Shown here: piece by piece, positions 16,311-22,695 of the stretch
Layout: the number at the start of each line of letters is the position of its first letter
Numbering within the stretch: position 1 is the stretch's first letter
NCBI GenBank assembly: GCA_002392705.1
Contig: DGHP01000150.1
Location: 5,605 to 28,299, forward strand
Direction of reading: 5' to 3'
DNA length: 22,695 bases
Source: Lachnospiraceae bacterium UBA3845
Lineage (GTDB): Bacteria > Bacillota > Clostridia > Lachnospirales > Lachnospiraceae
The notes under the pieces: generated by a model
Databases searched by the model: none
Told to the model about the DNA's origin: nothing
Seen by the model: only the letters and a program-made list of their open reading frames with translations
Made by a program: the position numbers and the translations under genes

Positions 16311-16340
16311 AGAGGAGCCCTGCGACAAGCGGTTAGCCTC
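16311..16340 (-). terminator. Possible terminator of the minus-strand small-peptide transcript
   Basis: On the minus strand GAGG (about 16340-16337) and CCTC (about 16317-16314) can pair across a long loop, followed by seven T. The stem is short, so this is weak. If correct, the minus transcript ends just inside the start of the plus-strand RNA, so the two RNAs overlap over the whole plus RNA. Confidence 0.35.
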
Positions 16341-16364
16341 GATTAAGTTGTTTTACATGTGTTA

Positions 16365-16403
16365 AACAACCGTCACTTGGCCGAGTGGCGGTTGTTGCTT
16401 TTT
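16365..16403 (+). terminator. Intrinsic terminator of the small RNA
   Basis: A 13-bp stem (16365-16377 with 16384-16396, one T-G pair) with a 6-nt loop, followed by GCTTTTT. The stem coincides with the codons for NNRHSAK and the stop of the opposite-strand small frame. Confidence 0.88.
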
Positions 16404-16450
16404 ACGATGATCGTCACGGTGAACCGTCCGATGTGCAAAGTAATTCGCAT
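16373..16450 (-). CDS. 25-codon peptide, probable type I toxin (ends SNNRHSAK)
   Basis: A short frame opening at ATG 16450 with AAGGGGG exactly 8 nt ahead and closing with TGA at 16373. The peptide begins MRITLHIGR and continues FTVTIIVKSNNRHSAK: a short beta-prone or hydrophobic middle with a basic tail. From memory, very short peptides with this tail are annotated in Bacillota as putative holin-like toxins; I cannot check it. The last 8 codons are written in the arm of the opposite-strand terminator, so peptide tail and RNA fold are locked together. Expression would come from the SOS-type promoter at 16556/16528 and be blocked by the antisense RNA. The frame is convincing by site spacing and context; toxicity is inference. 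Confidence 0.62.
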   Translation of the reverse strand: MRITLHIGRFTVTIIVKSNNRHSAK

Positions 16451-16527
16451 ACACATCACCCCCTTACGAAGATGATGGCCAACCGCCTGCGCTTTAGCAG
16501 TACTCCTCTGCTCTTGCGAGCGCTGCC

Positions 16528-16556
16528 ATTGTATCAGAACATACGTTCTCAGTCAA
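16528..16556 (-). promoter_or_regulatory. Promoter of the small-peptide transcript
   Basis: On the minus strand TTGACT (16556-16551) and TACAAT (16533-16528) are exactly 17 bp apart. The start near 16521 gives a 5' leader of about 70 nt before the ATG at 16450. The -35 lies only 13 nt after the zinc-ribbon gene stop at 16569. Confidence 0.82.
16536..16549. promoter_or_regulatory. LexA (SOS) box inside the toxin promoter
   Basis: AGAAC-ATAC-GTTCT fits the Gram-positive LexA/DinR consensus GAACRNRYGTTC at every defined position. It lies entirely between the -35 and -10 of the minus-strand promoter, where a bound repressor would block RNA polymerase. It implies induction after DNA damage. Confidence 0.8.
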
Positions 16557-16568
16557 TTCCATCTTACA

Positions 16569-17894
16569 TTAATCCGTCAGATCCAGCGTCACTTCCTTCA
16601 GCCCCTTTTTGTCAATAGTCCAATCCTTCACGCTGCTGTAGCCATGATTCAGCTCAATTCTCGTATCAATCGGGGTCAGCCCCTCAACAGCTGCGTCGAT
16701 CCCGCGCTCAAGCTTCTCCACGTCGTTTTTCTTCTCATTCGGCGTATTGATTTCGATCTGCAGGCAGTCCTTATTCAGAGCAACTGATTTCAGCGAAGCG
16801 TCATTCTTCCGGCAGACCTCCTTCAACGCCGCGATATACTCCTGCTCGATCGATTCCTTTTCCTCATCCGGAATACTGTTCAGAGCGCTGTTGCTCTCCA
16901 GCACGCTTCCGGCTCTGGAAATCGTGAAATCCGCAAGAACAGTCTTTCCCTCATAGGAATAGCGCAGAATAAGCGGAACCTCCTCCTGAATCTCCACCGC
17001 CGATCCGACCGCGTCCGCCGTCTCCTTAACCGGTACCCTGTACCAGGTATCTGTCTCGATATGGGCGTAAACCTGGTCACCTTCATAATTGATCTCAAAG
17101 AGATGGAAACCTGTTCCGTCCAGAGCCGCCTGTACGCAGGATTCATATGCGGAGCAGATGGACTTGATTTTTTCTTCAGAGAGGGTATTCGTTTTATCCG
17201 TCCAGACCTTCACGATGCCATTCTCATTCACGTAAACGCTTCTGACCGTAGAAAAGTCTTTAAAGAAATCCAGACGCATCTCATAGCCTGCATAGTTGTC
17301 CATTACGGAAACAACTTCTTCCTGCAGCGCGTCAATCCTGTCCTTCTGCGTCGTCTCGGCATCCAGGTCCACATAAAAAGTCTTCCGGGACATGTAGACA
17401 TCATTGACTGACGCATCCGTGCCCTCCAGTTTCCCATTTAAAGAAGAGGTCAGGTCCGCCACCAGCTTCTTCCGCCTCTCCGTACTGATCCGGACACTGA
17501 TCGTACCATAAACGATCAGCGCAAGAAGAATCAGCAGAATCACTCTCCGGCGTTTTCTCCTTCTGGCCCGCTTCTGCTCCTTTATAAGTTCTTTTGTCCT
17601 TAGCGCTTCTTCCTCACCACGCGTCTTTGCCTCAGCCTTTGATTCGCCGCGGTCTTTTCCCTTCCGGGATTTTACCTCTCTGCGGTCTTTTTCTTTCAGG
17701 GACTCTGCCTCTTCCAGGCGCGTTCCATCTGTATCCTCATACGCGGAGCTGTCAATCTCCGTCTGCCCCTGGCCCTCGTCCAGGTCATCGATCAGGATCC
17801 TACATCCGCAATATTCGCAGAAACAGGTCTTCTGATCCTTTTCCATCTGTAAATCAGCGCCGCACTGCGGACACTTCACTGCAATCAGTTTCAT
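16569..17894 (-). CDS. Zinc-ribbon membrane protein, unknown function
   Basis: A 441-residue protein. The N-terminal zinc ribbon is C8-x2-C11 and C26-x2-C29 (KCPQCGADL, then CEYCG), followed by an acidic linker and a long charged, probably helical stretch (about 63-117) ending in RRRKRRR. One membrane helix lies at 118-135, and about 300 residues follow outside the cell with two similar halves (for example NGKLEGTDASVNDVYMS...). I do not recognise the outer domain. The start at 17894 is fixed by the zinc ribbon, yet no ribosome site precedes it; the 27-nt gap after the ABC exporter gene is AT-rich and holds TATACT/TATAAT-like strings. It is probably cotranscribed with the export genes, perhaps as a regulator or immunity factor, but that is only position. 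Confidence 0.75.
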   Translation of the reverse strand: MKLIAVKCPQCGADLQMEKDQKTCFCEYCGCRILIDDLDEGQGQTEIDSSAYEDTDGTRLEEAESLKEKDRREVKSRKGKDRGESKAEAKTRGEEEALRTKELIKEQKRARRRKRRRVILLILLALIVYGTISVRISTERRKKLVADLTSSLNGKLEGTDASVNDVYMSRKTFYVDLDAETTQKDRIDALQEEVVSVMDNYAGYEMRLDFFKDFSTVRSVYVNENGIVKVWTDKTNTLSEEKIKSICSAYESCVQAALDGTGFHLFEINYEGDQVYAHIETDTWYRVPVKETADAVGSAVEIQEEVPLILRYSYEGKTVLADFTISRAGSVLESNSALNSIPDEEKESIEQEYIAALKEVCRKNDASLKSVALNKDCLQIEINTPNEKKNDVEKLERGIDAAVEGLTPIDTRIELNHGYSSVKDWTIDKKGLKEVTLDLTD

Positions 17895-17921
17895 TATAGT
17901 ATATTACCGTATAGTTTACTT

Positions 17922-20108
17922 TCACGCCCCCTGGTCCAGCTGCTGTCTGGCCACCAGGTCGGCAAAGATTCCCTTCTTCTCGATCAGTTCATCGTACTTC
18001 CCGTCCTCGACGATCTTCCCGCCGTCCATGACCAGAATCCGGTCGCAGTGGCGTATGGTGGACAGGCGGTGGGCGATGACAATCCTGGTGCAGCGCATCC
18101 TGTCCAGCGCCTCGGACACCTGCTTCTGGGTGATATTGTCAAGAGCGGACGTAGCCTCGTCAAGCAGGAGCAGGCGGGGTTTCGGGGCGATGGCCCGGGC
18201 GATCATCAGCCGCTGCTTCTGGCCGCCGGAGATTCCCCTTCCGCCTTCCTGCAGCACCGTGTGCATGCCCATGGGCATGGCCCGGATATCGTCGGCGATG
18301 CCCGCCGTCTCCGCCGCTTCCCAGGCCTTCTGCAGGCTCAGGTTCGGGGCGGATATCGTGATGTTCTCGTAGATCGAGCCGCCGAACAGGTCTCCGTCCT
18401 GCATGACGGTTCCGATGCATTTGCGCAGGGAGCCGATATCCAGGGACTGAATATCCTTGCGGTCATAGAAGATAGCGCCCTTTTCCGGTTTTTCAAAGCC
18501 GAGGAGCAGGCGGATCAGGGTCGATTTCCCGCAGCCGGTCTTCCCCACGATGGCCACATACTGGCGCGCCGGAATCGACAGGCTCATATCATCGAGGATC
18601 TTCCGCCCTTCCTTCTCATAGCGGAAGGTCACATGGGACAGTTCCACACTGCCGGTGATCGAAGATACCGCTTCTCTGCCGGCGTTCTTTTCCGGCTCCG
18701 CGTCCATCAGCGGACGGATCATCTCCAGGCTGGGCCTGACCGTGGCAGCGGTAACCGCCACAGATGAGAGAGCGGAGAAAGCGCCGGAGATATAGGCATA
18801 GGCCGCGTTGAAGGCATAGTAATCCGCAACAGAGACATGGCTGCGTACCGCCACATAATACATCACCACCGTGCCGACAAGCGAAATCGCGCTGGTCAGC
18901 ACAGAATTGTATTTGATCAGCACCGGTGGCTTGTACTTAAGCTCCGATTTCCGGGTATACAGGTCCATCCATTTTGAAAACACCCGGTTTTCGGCTCCAA
19001 AGAGACGGATCTTTTCGATCCCCCCGATCAGCGCGTAGGTCAGGCCCTTTTCCTTCGCGGACAGGCCCATCAGTTCTTTATTCAGATCCGCCTGCAGGGC
19101 ATTGGCCCCCAGGGTGACTGCCAGGGTCAGCAGCGTAACGATCAGGGACGGCAGCACCAGGCTGCGGGCATAGGAAAAAATCTGCGTCAGATAGATCAGC
19201 GAAAATACACTGGTCAGCGCCGTGGAAAAGATCGAATCCACCAGCGTGGTACAGAGGGTGTTCATATAAGAGAGATACTGGCTCAGCTCACCGGAGCTGT
19301 ATTCCTTGAAAAAGCCGGCCGGCAGGGACAGAACACGCATCATGGCTGCTGCCTGCACGTTCACATTCAGCTTGATCCGGATCCGTGACTGGACCAGCGA
19401 GCGGATCACCGTCATCAGAAAATTGCTGATGGTGGCGAAGAACATGAAGCTCACCACTGCGGCCAGAAGCCGGTCATTGTGATAAGCGACCACTTCCTCC
19501 ATGAGGATGTGGTTCAGCTTCGGGATCAGCATGCCGACCAGGGTGATCACCAGCGAGGCCAGGGCAAAGGACGCGATATCCCAGCCGCTTAAACTGTCCC
19601 ACATATAAGCGAAGAGATCCCTGAGGGTAATCTTCCGAAGCGGCAGGGGCCTGTAAAAACAGTAGGCCTCCCTGCTGATCTTCTTCTCCTCCGCCGCCGT
19701 CACCCGCACCCGGCGGCCGCTCGCGGGATCCGTATAGATATAGCGGCCCGCGGCATTGCGGTGGATCGTAATCACGGCGCCGCTGTCCTTCAACACGCCG
19801 ATCAGCGCGCCCATGCCGTCCCGGTGCCAGCCCTCCTCCAGTTCCACCTTCCGGTACATGATATTGGAGGAAGTCAGAAGGAAATCCAGCTGGGACTCCA
19901 GATCCTTCAGGCGGGCCGGAATCTCCTTCCCTTTGATCCCGAAATACTTCAGGAGCGCTTCCAGCGCGTCGCTGATATCCGCCCCCTCCAGAAAGGCGGA
20001 CCCGGCCTTGCGCCCCGTCACCGTAAAGGCAAGCTTCTCAAAAGAATCCGAAAGCATCTTTCGTTCATGCTTTTTCCGGTATTCGATCTGTTCGTCAAAC
20101 CAACCCAT
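17922..20108 (-). CDS. NHLM-type peptide export ABC transporter without active peptidase
   Basis: A 728-residue exporter half with fused permease and ATPase. Residues 1-160 hold an N-terminal region unique to this family, ending in a strand-rich part that resembles a C39 domain (GALIGVLKDSGAVITIHRN, TDPASGRRVRV) but has no catalytic cysteine. About residues 160-460 contain the membrane helices and residues 480-728 the ATPase, with VGKTGCGKSTL (Walker A), ISGGQKQRLMIARA (signature) and LLLLDEATSALD (Walker B). I assign it to the ATP-binding protein of NHLM bacteriocin systems (TIGR03797 type) by order and architecture. An AGAAGGAG site lies 11 nt before the ATG. It is 74 nt downstream of the C39-bearing exporter and may form a heterodimer with it. 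Confidence 0.87.
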   Translation of the reverse strand: MGWFDEQIEYRKKHERKMLSDSFEKLAFTVTGRKAGSAFLEGADISDALEALLKYFGIKGKEIPARLKDLESQLDFLLTSSNIMYRKVELEEGWHRDGMGALIGVLKDSGAVITIHRNAAGRYIYTDPASGRRVRVTAAEEKKISREAYCFYRPLPLRKITLRDLFAYMWDSLSGWDIASFALASLVITLVGMLIPKLNHILMEEVVAYHNDRLLAAVVSFMFFATISNFLMTVIRSLVQSRIRIKLNVNVQAAAMMRVLSLPAGFFKEYSSGELSQYLSYMNTLCTTLVDSIFSTALTSVFSLIYLTQIFSYARSLVLPSLIVTLLTLAVTLGANALQADLNKELMGLSAKEKGLTYALIGGIEKIRLFGAENRVFSKWMDLYTRKSELKYKPPVLIKYNSVLTSAISLVGTVVMYYVAVRSHVSVADYYAFNAAYAYISGAFSALSSVAVTAATVRPSLEMIRPLMDAEPEKNAGREAVSSITGSVELSHVTFRYEKEGRKILDDMSLSIPARQYVAIVGKTGCGKSTLIRLLLGFEKPEKGAIFYDRKDIQSLDIGSLRKCIGTVMQDGDLFGGSIYENITISAPNLSLQKAWEAAETAGIADDIRAMPMGMHTVLQEGGRGISGGQKQRLMIARAIAPKPRLLLLDEATSALDNITQKQVSEALDRMRCTRIVIAHRLSTIRHCDRILVMDGGKIVEDGKYDELIEKKGIFADLVARQQLDQGA

Positions 20109-20182
20109 CCTGCCTCTGGCTCCTTCTCTGTAAATCTTTTATTCTTTCGCGATCAGCTTCCCGCTGCCGCCGAATCCAGGTC

Positions 20183-22360
20183 TCATTCATTCGTTACCAG
20201 CTCCGCATAGGCGCCGTTTTTCGCCAGCAGTTCCTCATGAGTCCCCCGCTCCACGATATGGCCGCGGTCCATGACGATGATCTCGTCGCAGTCCCGGATG
20301 GTGGAGAGGCGGTGCGCAATTACGATGCAGGTGATCCCGCGTTCGCTGATCGAATGCACAACTTCGAACTCCGTCTTGGCATCCAGAGCGGAAGTAGCCT
20401 CGTCCAGAATGCAGATGGTGGGGTCCGTAGCCAGCGCCCTGGCGATCTCGATCCTCTGCCTCTGGCCGCCGGAATAGTCTCTTCCGTTTTCTGTCATCTT
20501 ATGCAGATACCCGCCTGATCGCTGGACGATATCCTCATGGATCCCGGCGTCGCGCGCCGCCATGATCATCTCGAAATTCTCGATGGAATCATCCCACATC
20601 TTAATGTTCTCGGCCACCGTATCTTCAAAGAGGGTAACCGTCTGGTCGATTACGGCCACCGATCCGGTAAATACATTCCGGTCAATCTCCGAGATCGGAA
20701 TGCCGTCATAGCTGATCGTTCCGCTCCAGGCCTGGTTCAGGCCGGAGAGGAGTTTCGCGATGGTAGACTTTCCGCAGCCGGAACGCCCGACGATGGCAAC
20801 CTTCTGTCCGGGCTTCACCGTCATCGAAAAATCCGTAATCAGGGGCGCCCCCAGGCGGGCATAGCCGAAGGTGACATTCTTCATCTCGATATTGCCGCTG
20901 AGTTTTTCATAATCTCCTGTCTTCTCCTTCTCCTCCAGATAGGGATCGGAAGGATAACTCATCACATCGTCCACCCGCTCCATCTGGGTGATCATCTCCT
21001 GCAGGGACTGGCCGGTTGTGATAAGGGAATTGGCCGGCGACATGAGCGATCTAAGGAAACCCTGGAAGGCCATCACCATACCAACGGTGAAAGAGCCGTG
21101 CAGCACCAGGTAGATCCCGCCCCCCAGCACCGCCAGGCTGCTGATGGAAGTCACCAGGGAAGGAAGCAGGCTCAGCATGGAATTCACATGAATATACTGG
21201 ATTTCCTGCCGGTTGACGCTGGCCTGGAAACCGGCCCAGCGCCCGAAAAAGCCTTTCTCGGCGCCGCTGGATTTGATCGTCTCGATCATGCGGACGCCGG
21301 AAGATGTCGCCGCGGACAGCTTCGCATTGTCCCGCATCTGGACCCGGGTAATATTGACCCTTTTTTCCGACACCAGCGCGGAAACAAGCAGATTTACCGC
21401 GATTGCGAACAGTCCGATCACCGTCAGCACTACGCTGTAACGGAGCATAACAAGCAGGTAAAAGAGCATCATGGCCGTATTGATGGCCAGAGGGGCGAAA
21501 GTATTCACCAGAGTACCGGCGATGCTGGCGTTGGTCGCCTGCCGGTCCGCAATATCCGCCGCCAGTCTCTGCCCGAAGAAGGGCATCGGAAGATGCAGCA
21601 CCTTCCAGAGATAGGAAGTGCTCCCGATCGCTTCCATTTTCCCCTGAATCCGCAGGCTGTACACCGTCGCGATCCAGAGAACGATGATATTGAGCACGAC
21701 AAAACAGCTCAGGAAAATGGTAAATGGCATCAGCCATTCGGGATTGCGCCCGCTCAGCAGGCGGTCCAGGAAGACCCGGCCGAACACCGGCAGAATAATC
21801 CCCAGAAGAGAAGAGATGGTCGTCGTCAGGACCACGAAAATAACCGCCGCGGAGGTGCCCTTCAGGCGCTCCCTGGCATAGGCGAAGACACTCTTCTTCT
21901 TGCCGGAGGGTTCGAACTTTTCTCCCGGCTCGACTGTGATCATGACGCCGGTATACTCCCTGTCGAACTCCTCCATGGAGACCTGTACGCGTCCCCGGGC
22001 GGGGTCGTTGAGCACCGCCTTCCCTCTCCGGAAGCCGCACAGCACTACGAAATGATTGAATCCCCAGTGAATAATGCAGGGAAATGGTCCCCCCTTGATC
22101 AGATCCTCCGGCTCTACCCTCCATGCCCTGGCCTCCATGCCGTAGCTGCGCGCCGCCAGCATAAGGTTTTTCGCGTTTGCGCCGTCCCTGGATACGCCGC
22201 AGTCCACCCGGGCCTGCTCCAGCGGGATCCATTTCTGGTAATAATGCATGATCATGGTCAGGGAAGCGGCCCCGCACTCCTGCATCTCCAGCTGCATGGT
22301 CACCGGCACCCTCGCTACGCCGCTGGTCCTTGGCTTTGGAATCTTACGCTCATTCGCCAT
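20183..22360 (-). CDS. NHLM-type ABC exporter with N-terminal C39 leader peptidase
   Basis: A 725-residue peptidase-containing exporter that should cut double-glycine-type leaders and export the mature peptide. The C39 domain (about 15-140) has all catalytic residues: C29 in QECGAAS, H103 in NHFVVL and D119 in LNDPARG. Membrane helices run from about 170 to 430. The ATPase has GRSGCGKST at 526-534, Q574, SGGQ at 631-634 and CILDEATSALD at 651-661. The order with a peptidase-free exporter downstream is that of NHLM bacteriocin systems (TIGR03796 type). The ATG at 22360 has GAGG 7 nt ahead. The substrate peptide is not seen in the window. Confidence 0.92.
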   Translation of the reverse strand: MANERKIPKPRTSGVARVPVTMQLEMQECGAASLTMIMHYYQKWIPLEQARVDCGVSRDGANAKNLMLAARSYGMEARAWRVEPEDLIKGGPFPCIIHWGFNHFVVLCGFRRGKAVLNDPARGRVQVSMEEFDREYTGVMITVEPGEKFEPSGKKKSVFAYARERLKGTSAAVIFVVLTTTISSLLGIILPVFGRVFLDRLLSGRNPEWLMPFTIFLSCFVVLNIIVLWIATVYSLRIQGKMEAIGSTSYLWKVLHLPMPFFGQRLAADIADRQATNASIAGTLVNTFAPLAINTAMMLFYLLVMLRYSVVLTVIGLFAIAVNLLVSALVSEKRVNITRVQMRDNAKLSAATSSGVRMIETIKSSGAEKGFFGRWAGFQASVNRQEIQYIHVNSMLSLLPSLVTSISSLAVLGGGIYLVLHGSFTVGMVMAFQGFLRSLMSPANSLITTGQSLQEMITQMERVDDVMSYPSDPYLEEKEKTGDYEKLSGNIEMKNVTFGYARLGAPLITDFSMTVKPGQKVAIVGRSGCGKSTIAKLLSGLNQAWSGTISYDGIPISEIDRNVFTGSVAVIDQTVTLFEDTVAENIKMWDDSIENFEMIMAARDAGIHEDIVQRSGGYLHKMTENGRDYSGGQRQRIEIARALATDPTICILDEATSALDAKTEFEVVHSISERGITCIVIAHRLSTIRDCDEIIVMDRGHIVERGTHEELLAKNGAYAELVTNE

Positions 22361-22462
22361 ACATAAACCTCAATCTATCCTCAAAAGGCCGCTGCCGTTC
22401 CCTGCCCGGGGTGTCCGGCAGCACTGGCTGCAGACAGCCATTCCCTTCTGTCTTCCGCCCGG
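22361..22462. other. 102-nt gap in the export locus
   Basis: It contains the GAGG ribosome site of the C39 exporter next to 22367-22370. I see no clear terminator or promoter, so the genes on both sides are probably one transcript. Confidence 0.4.
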
Positions 22463-22695
22463 TCAGTTAAAAAACAGCGACATGGGTGACATCGTTTCCG
22501 TCAGCAGCTGTCCGGTATAGACGCCGCTCTCCATGGATCCCGCCAGCGGGATCGGATAGACGATATCCCCCACGGACAGTCCTCCCGCCAGAAGGACATA
22601 GACGTCCATATCCGTGGATACCACCTGCGGCTCCAGGACAGAAGGCGCCAGTTCCAGATCTTTTCCGTTCACTGTCACCGTTTTATTGGCAAGCA
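22463..22695 (-). CDS. C terminus of a probable HlyD-like secretion protein (5' end outside window)
   Basis: The frame runs from the right edge to a TAA stop at 22463, giving about 77 residues and no real start inside the window. The GTG at 22678 is internal. The sequence is beta-rich (LAPSVLEPQVVSTDMDVYVLL... is typical of its style) and ends TETMSPMSLFFN. By itself it is not diagnostic. Its place 102 nt upstream of the C39 exporter suggests the periplasmic-adaptor-like secretion protein of NHLM systems (TIGR03794 type). Confidence 0.55.
   Translation of the reverse strand, partial: LANKTVTVNGKDLELAPSVLEPQVVSTDMDVYVLLAGGLSVGDIVYPIPLAGSMESGVYTGQLLTETMSPMSLFFN

Larger units (their letters stand above)
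16310..16404 (+). ncRNA. Antisense small RNA, probable type I antitoxin
   Basis: Predicted RNA of about 95 nt from the start near 16310 to the T-run after the terminator at 16365-16396. It is fully complementary to the 3' part of the minus-strand transcript, including the last 10 codons and stop of the 25-codon frame. It contains a near-perfect palindrome (about 16347-16370) whose right arm AAACAAC also forms the left foot of the terminator, so the two folds exclude each other. This is the arrangement of antitoxin RNAs in par/RNAII and RatA-like systems. I recall very similar stretches in other Bacillota genomes but cannot verify that here. Confidence 0.72.

Noticed and set aside
16385..16618. 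Plus-strand 77-codon frame across the small RNA module
   Set aside because: It starts inside the terminator stem and crosses the opposing promoter. No ribosome site and no recognisable composition.
20537..22366. Plus-strand frame of 609 codons opposite the C39 exporter
   Set aside because: A shadow of a certain gene with intact catalytic motifs on the other strand.

Overview
The window looks like a moderately GC-rich member of the Bacillota, most plausibly Clostridia of a Lachnospiraceae type. This rests on the strong AGGAGG-type ribosome sites, the mix of families (sugar importers without their own ATPase, a DUF5696-like protein, a YIP1-like protein, a helix-turn-helix/Uma2 fusion) and a LexA box of the Gram-positive GAAC-N4-GTTC form. 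Every protein gene I accept is on the minus strand, so genes read from right to left. One small RNA is on the plus strand. I see no rRNA, tRNA, CRISPR array or transposase gene.

Region A (1-13891) is a long saccharide-uptake locus, probably driven by a TTTACT-N17-TATAAT promoter at 13886/13863. In transcription order it holds: a very large membrane-anchored solute-binding protein with two sugar-binding-like modules; a first permease pair; a secreted NHL-propeller/TPR protein with a C-terminal membrane anchor; a YIP1-like five-helix membrane protein; a large membrane-anchored DUF5696-like protein that resembles a glycoside hydrolase; a second permease pair; and, after a structured 191-bp element, a second solute-binding protein cut by the left edge. 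No ATPase is encoded, so both importers would need a shared MsmX-type ATPase from elsewhere. The gaps inside this locus carry short tandem repeats that differ from gap to gap, several with periods of about 60-72 bp.

Region B (13986-16209) holds separate single genes: an XRE-type helix-turn-helix fused to a Uma2 nuclease-like domain, a Sir2 NAD-dependent deacylase with its zinc site, and a 65-residue two-helix membrane protein.

Region C (16265-16560) has no long reading frame but is the most striking part. A plus-strand small RNA with a near-consensus promoter and a strong intrinsic terminator runs antisense to the 3' part of a minus-strand transcript. That transcript has its own near-consensus promoter, a LexA (SOS) box placed exactly in the -35/-10 spacer, a good ribosome site and a 25-codon frame ending in SNNRHSAK. 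This layout is that of an SOS-controlled type I toxin-antitoxin module.

Region D (16569-22695) is an NHLM/NHLP-type peptide export locus. It has the end of a probable HlyD-like secretion protein at the right edge, an ABC exporter with an N-terminal C39 leader peptidase, a second ABC exporter without an active peptidase, and, 27 nt further on, a zinc-ribbon membrane protein. The exported precursor peptide is not in the window and would be expected to the right.
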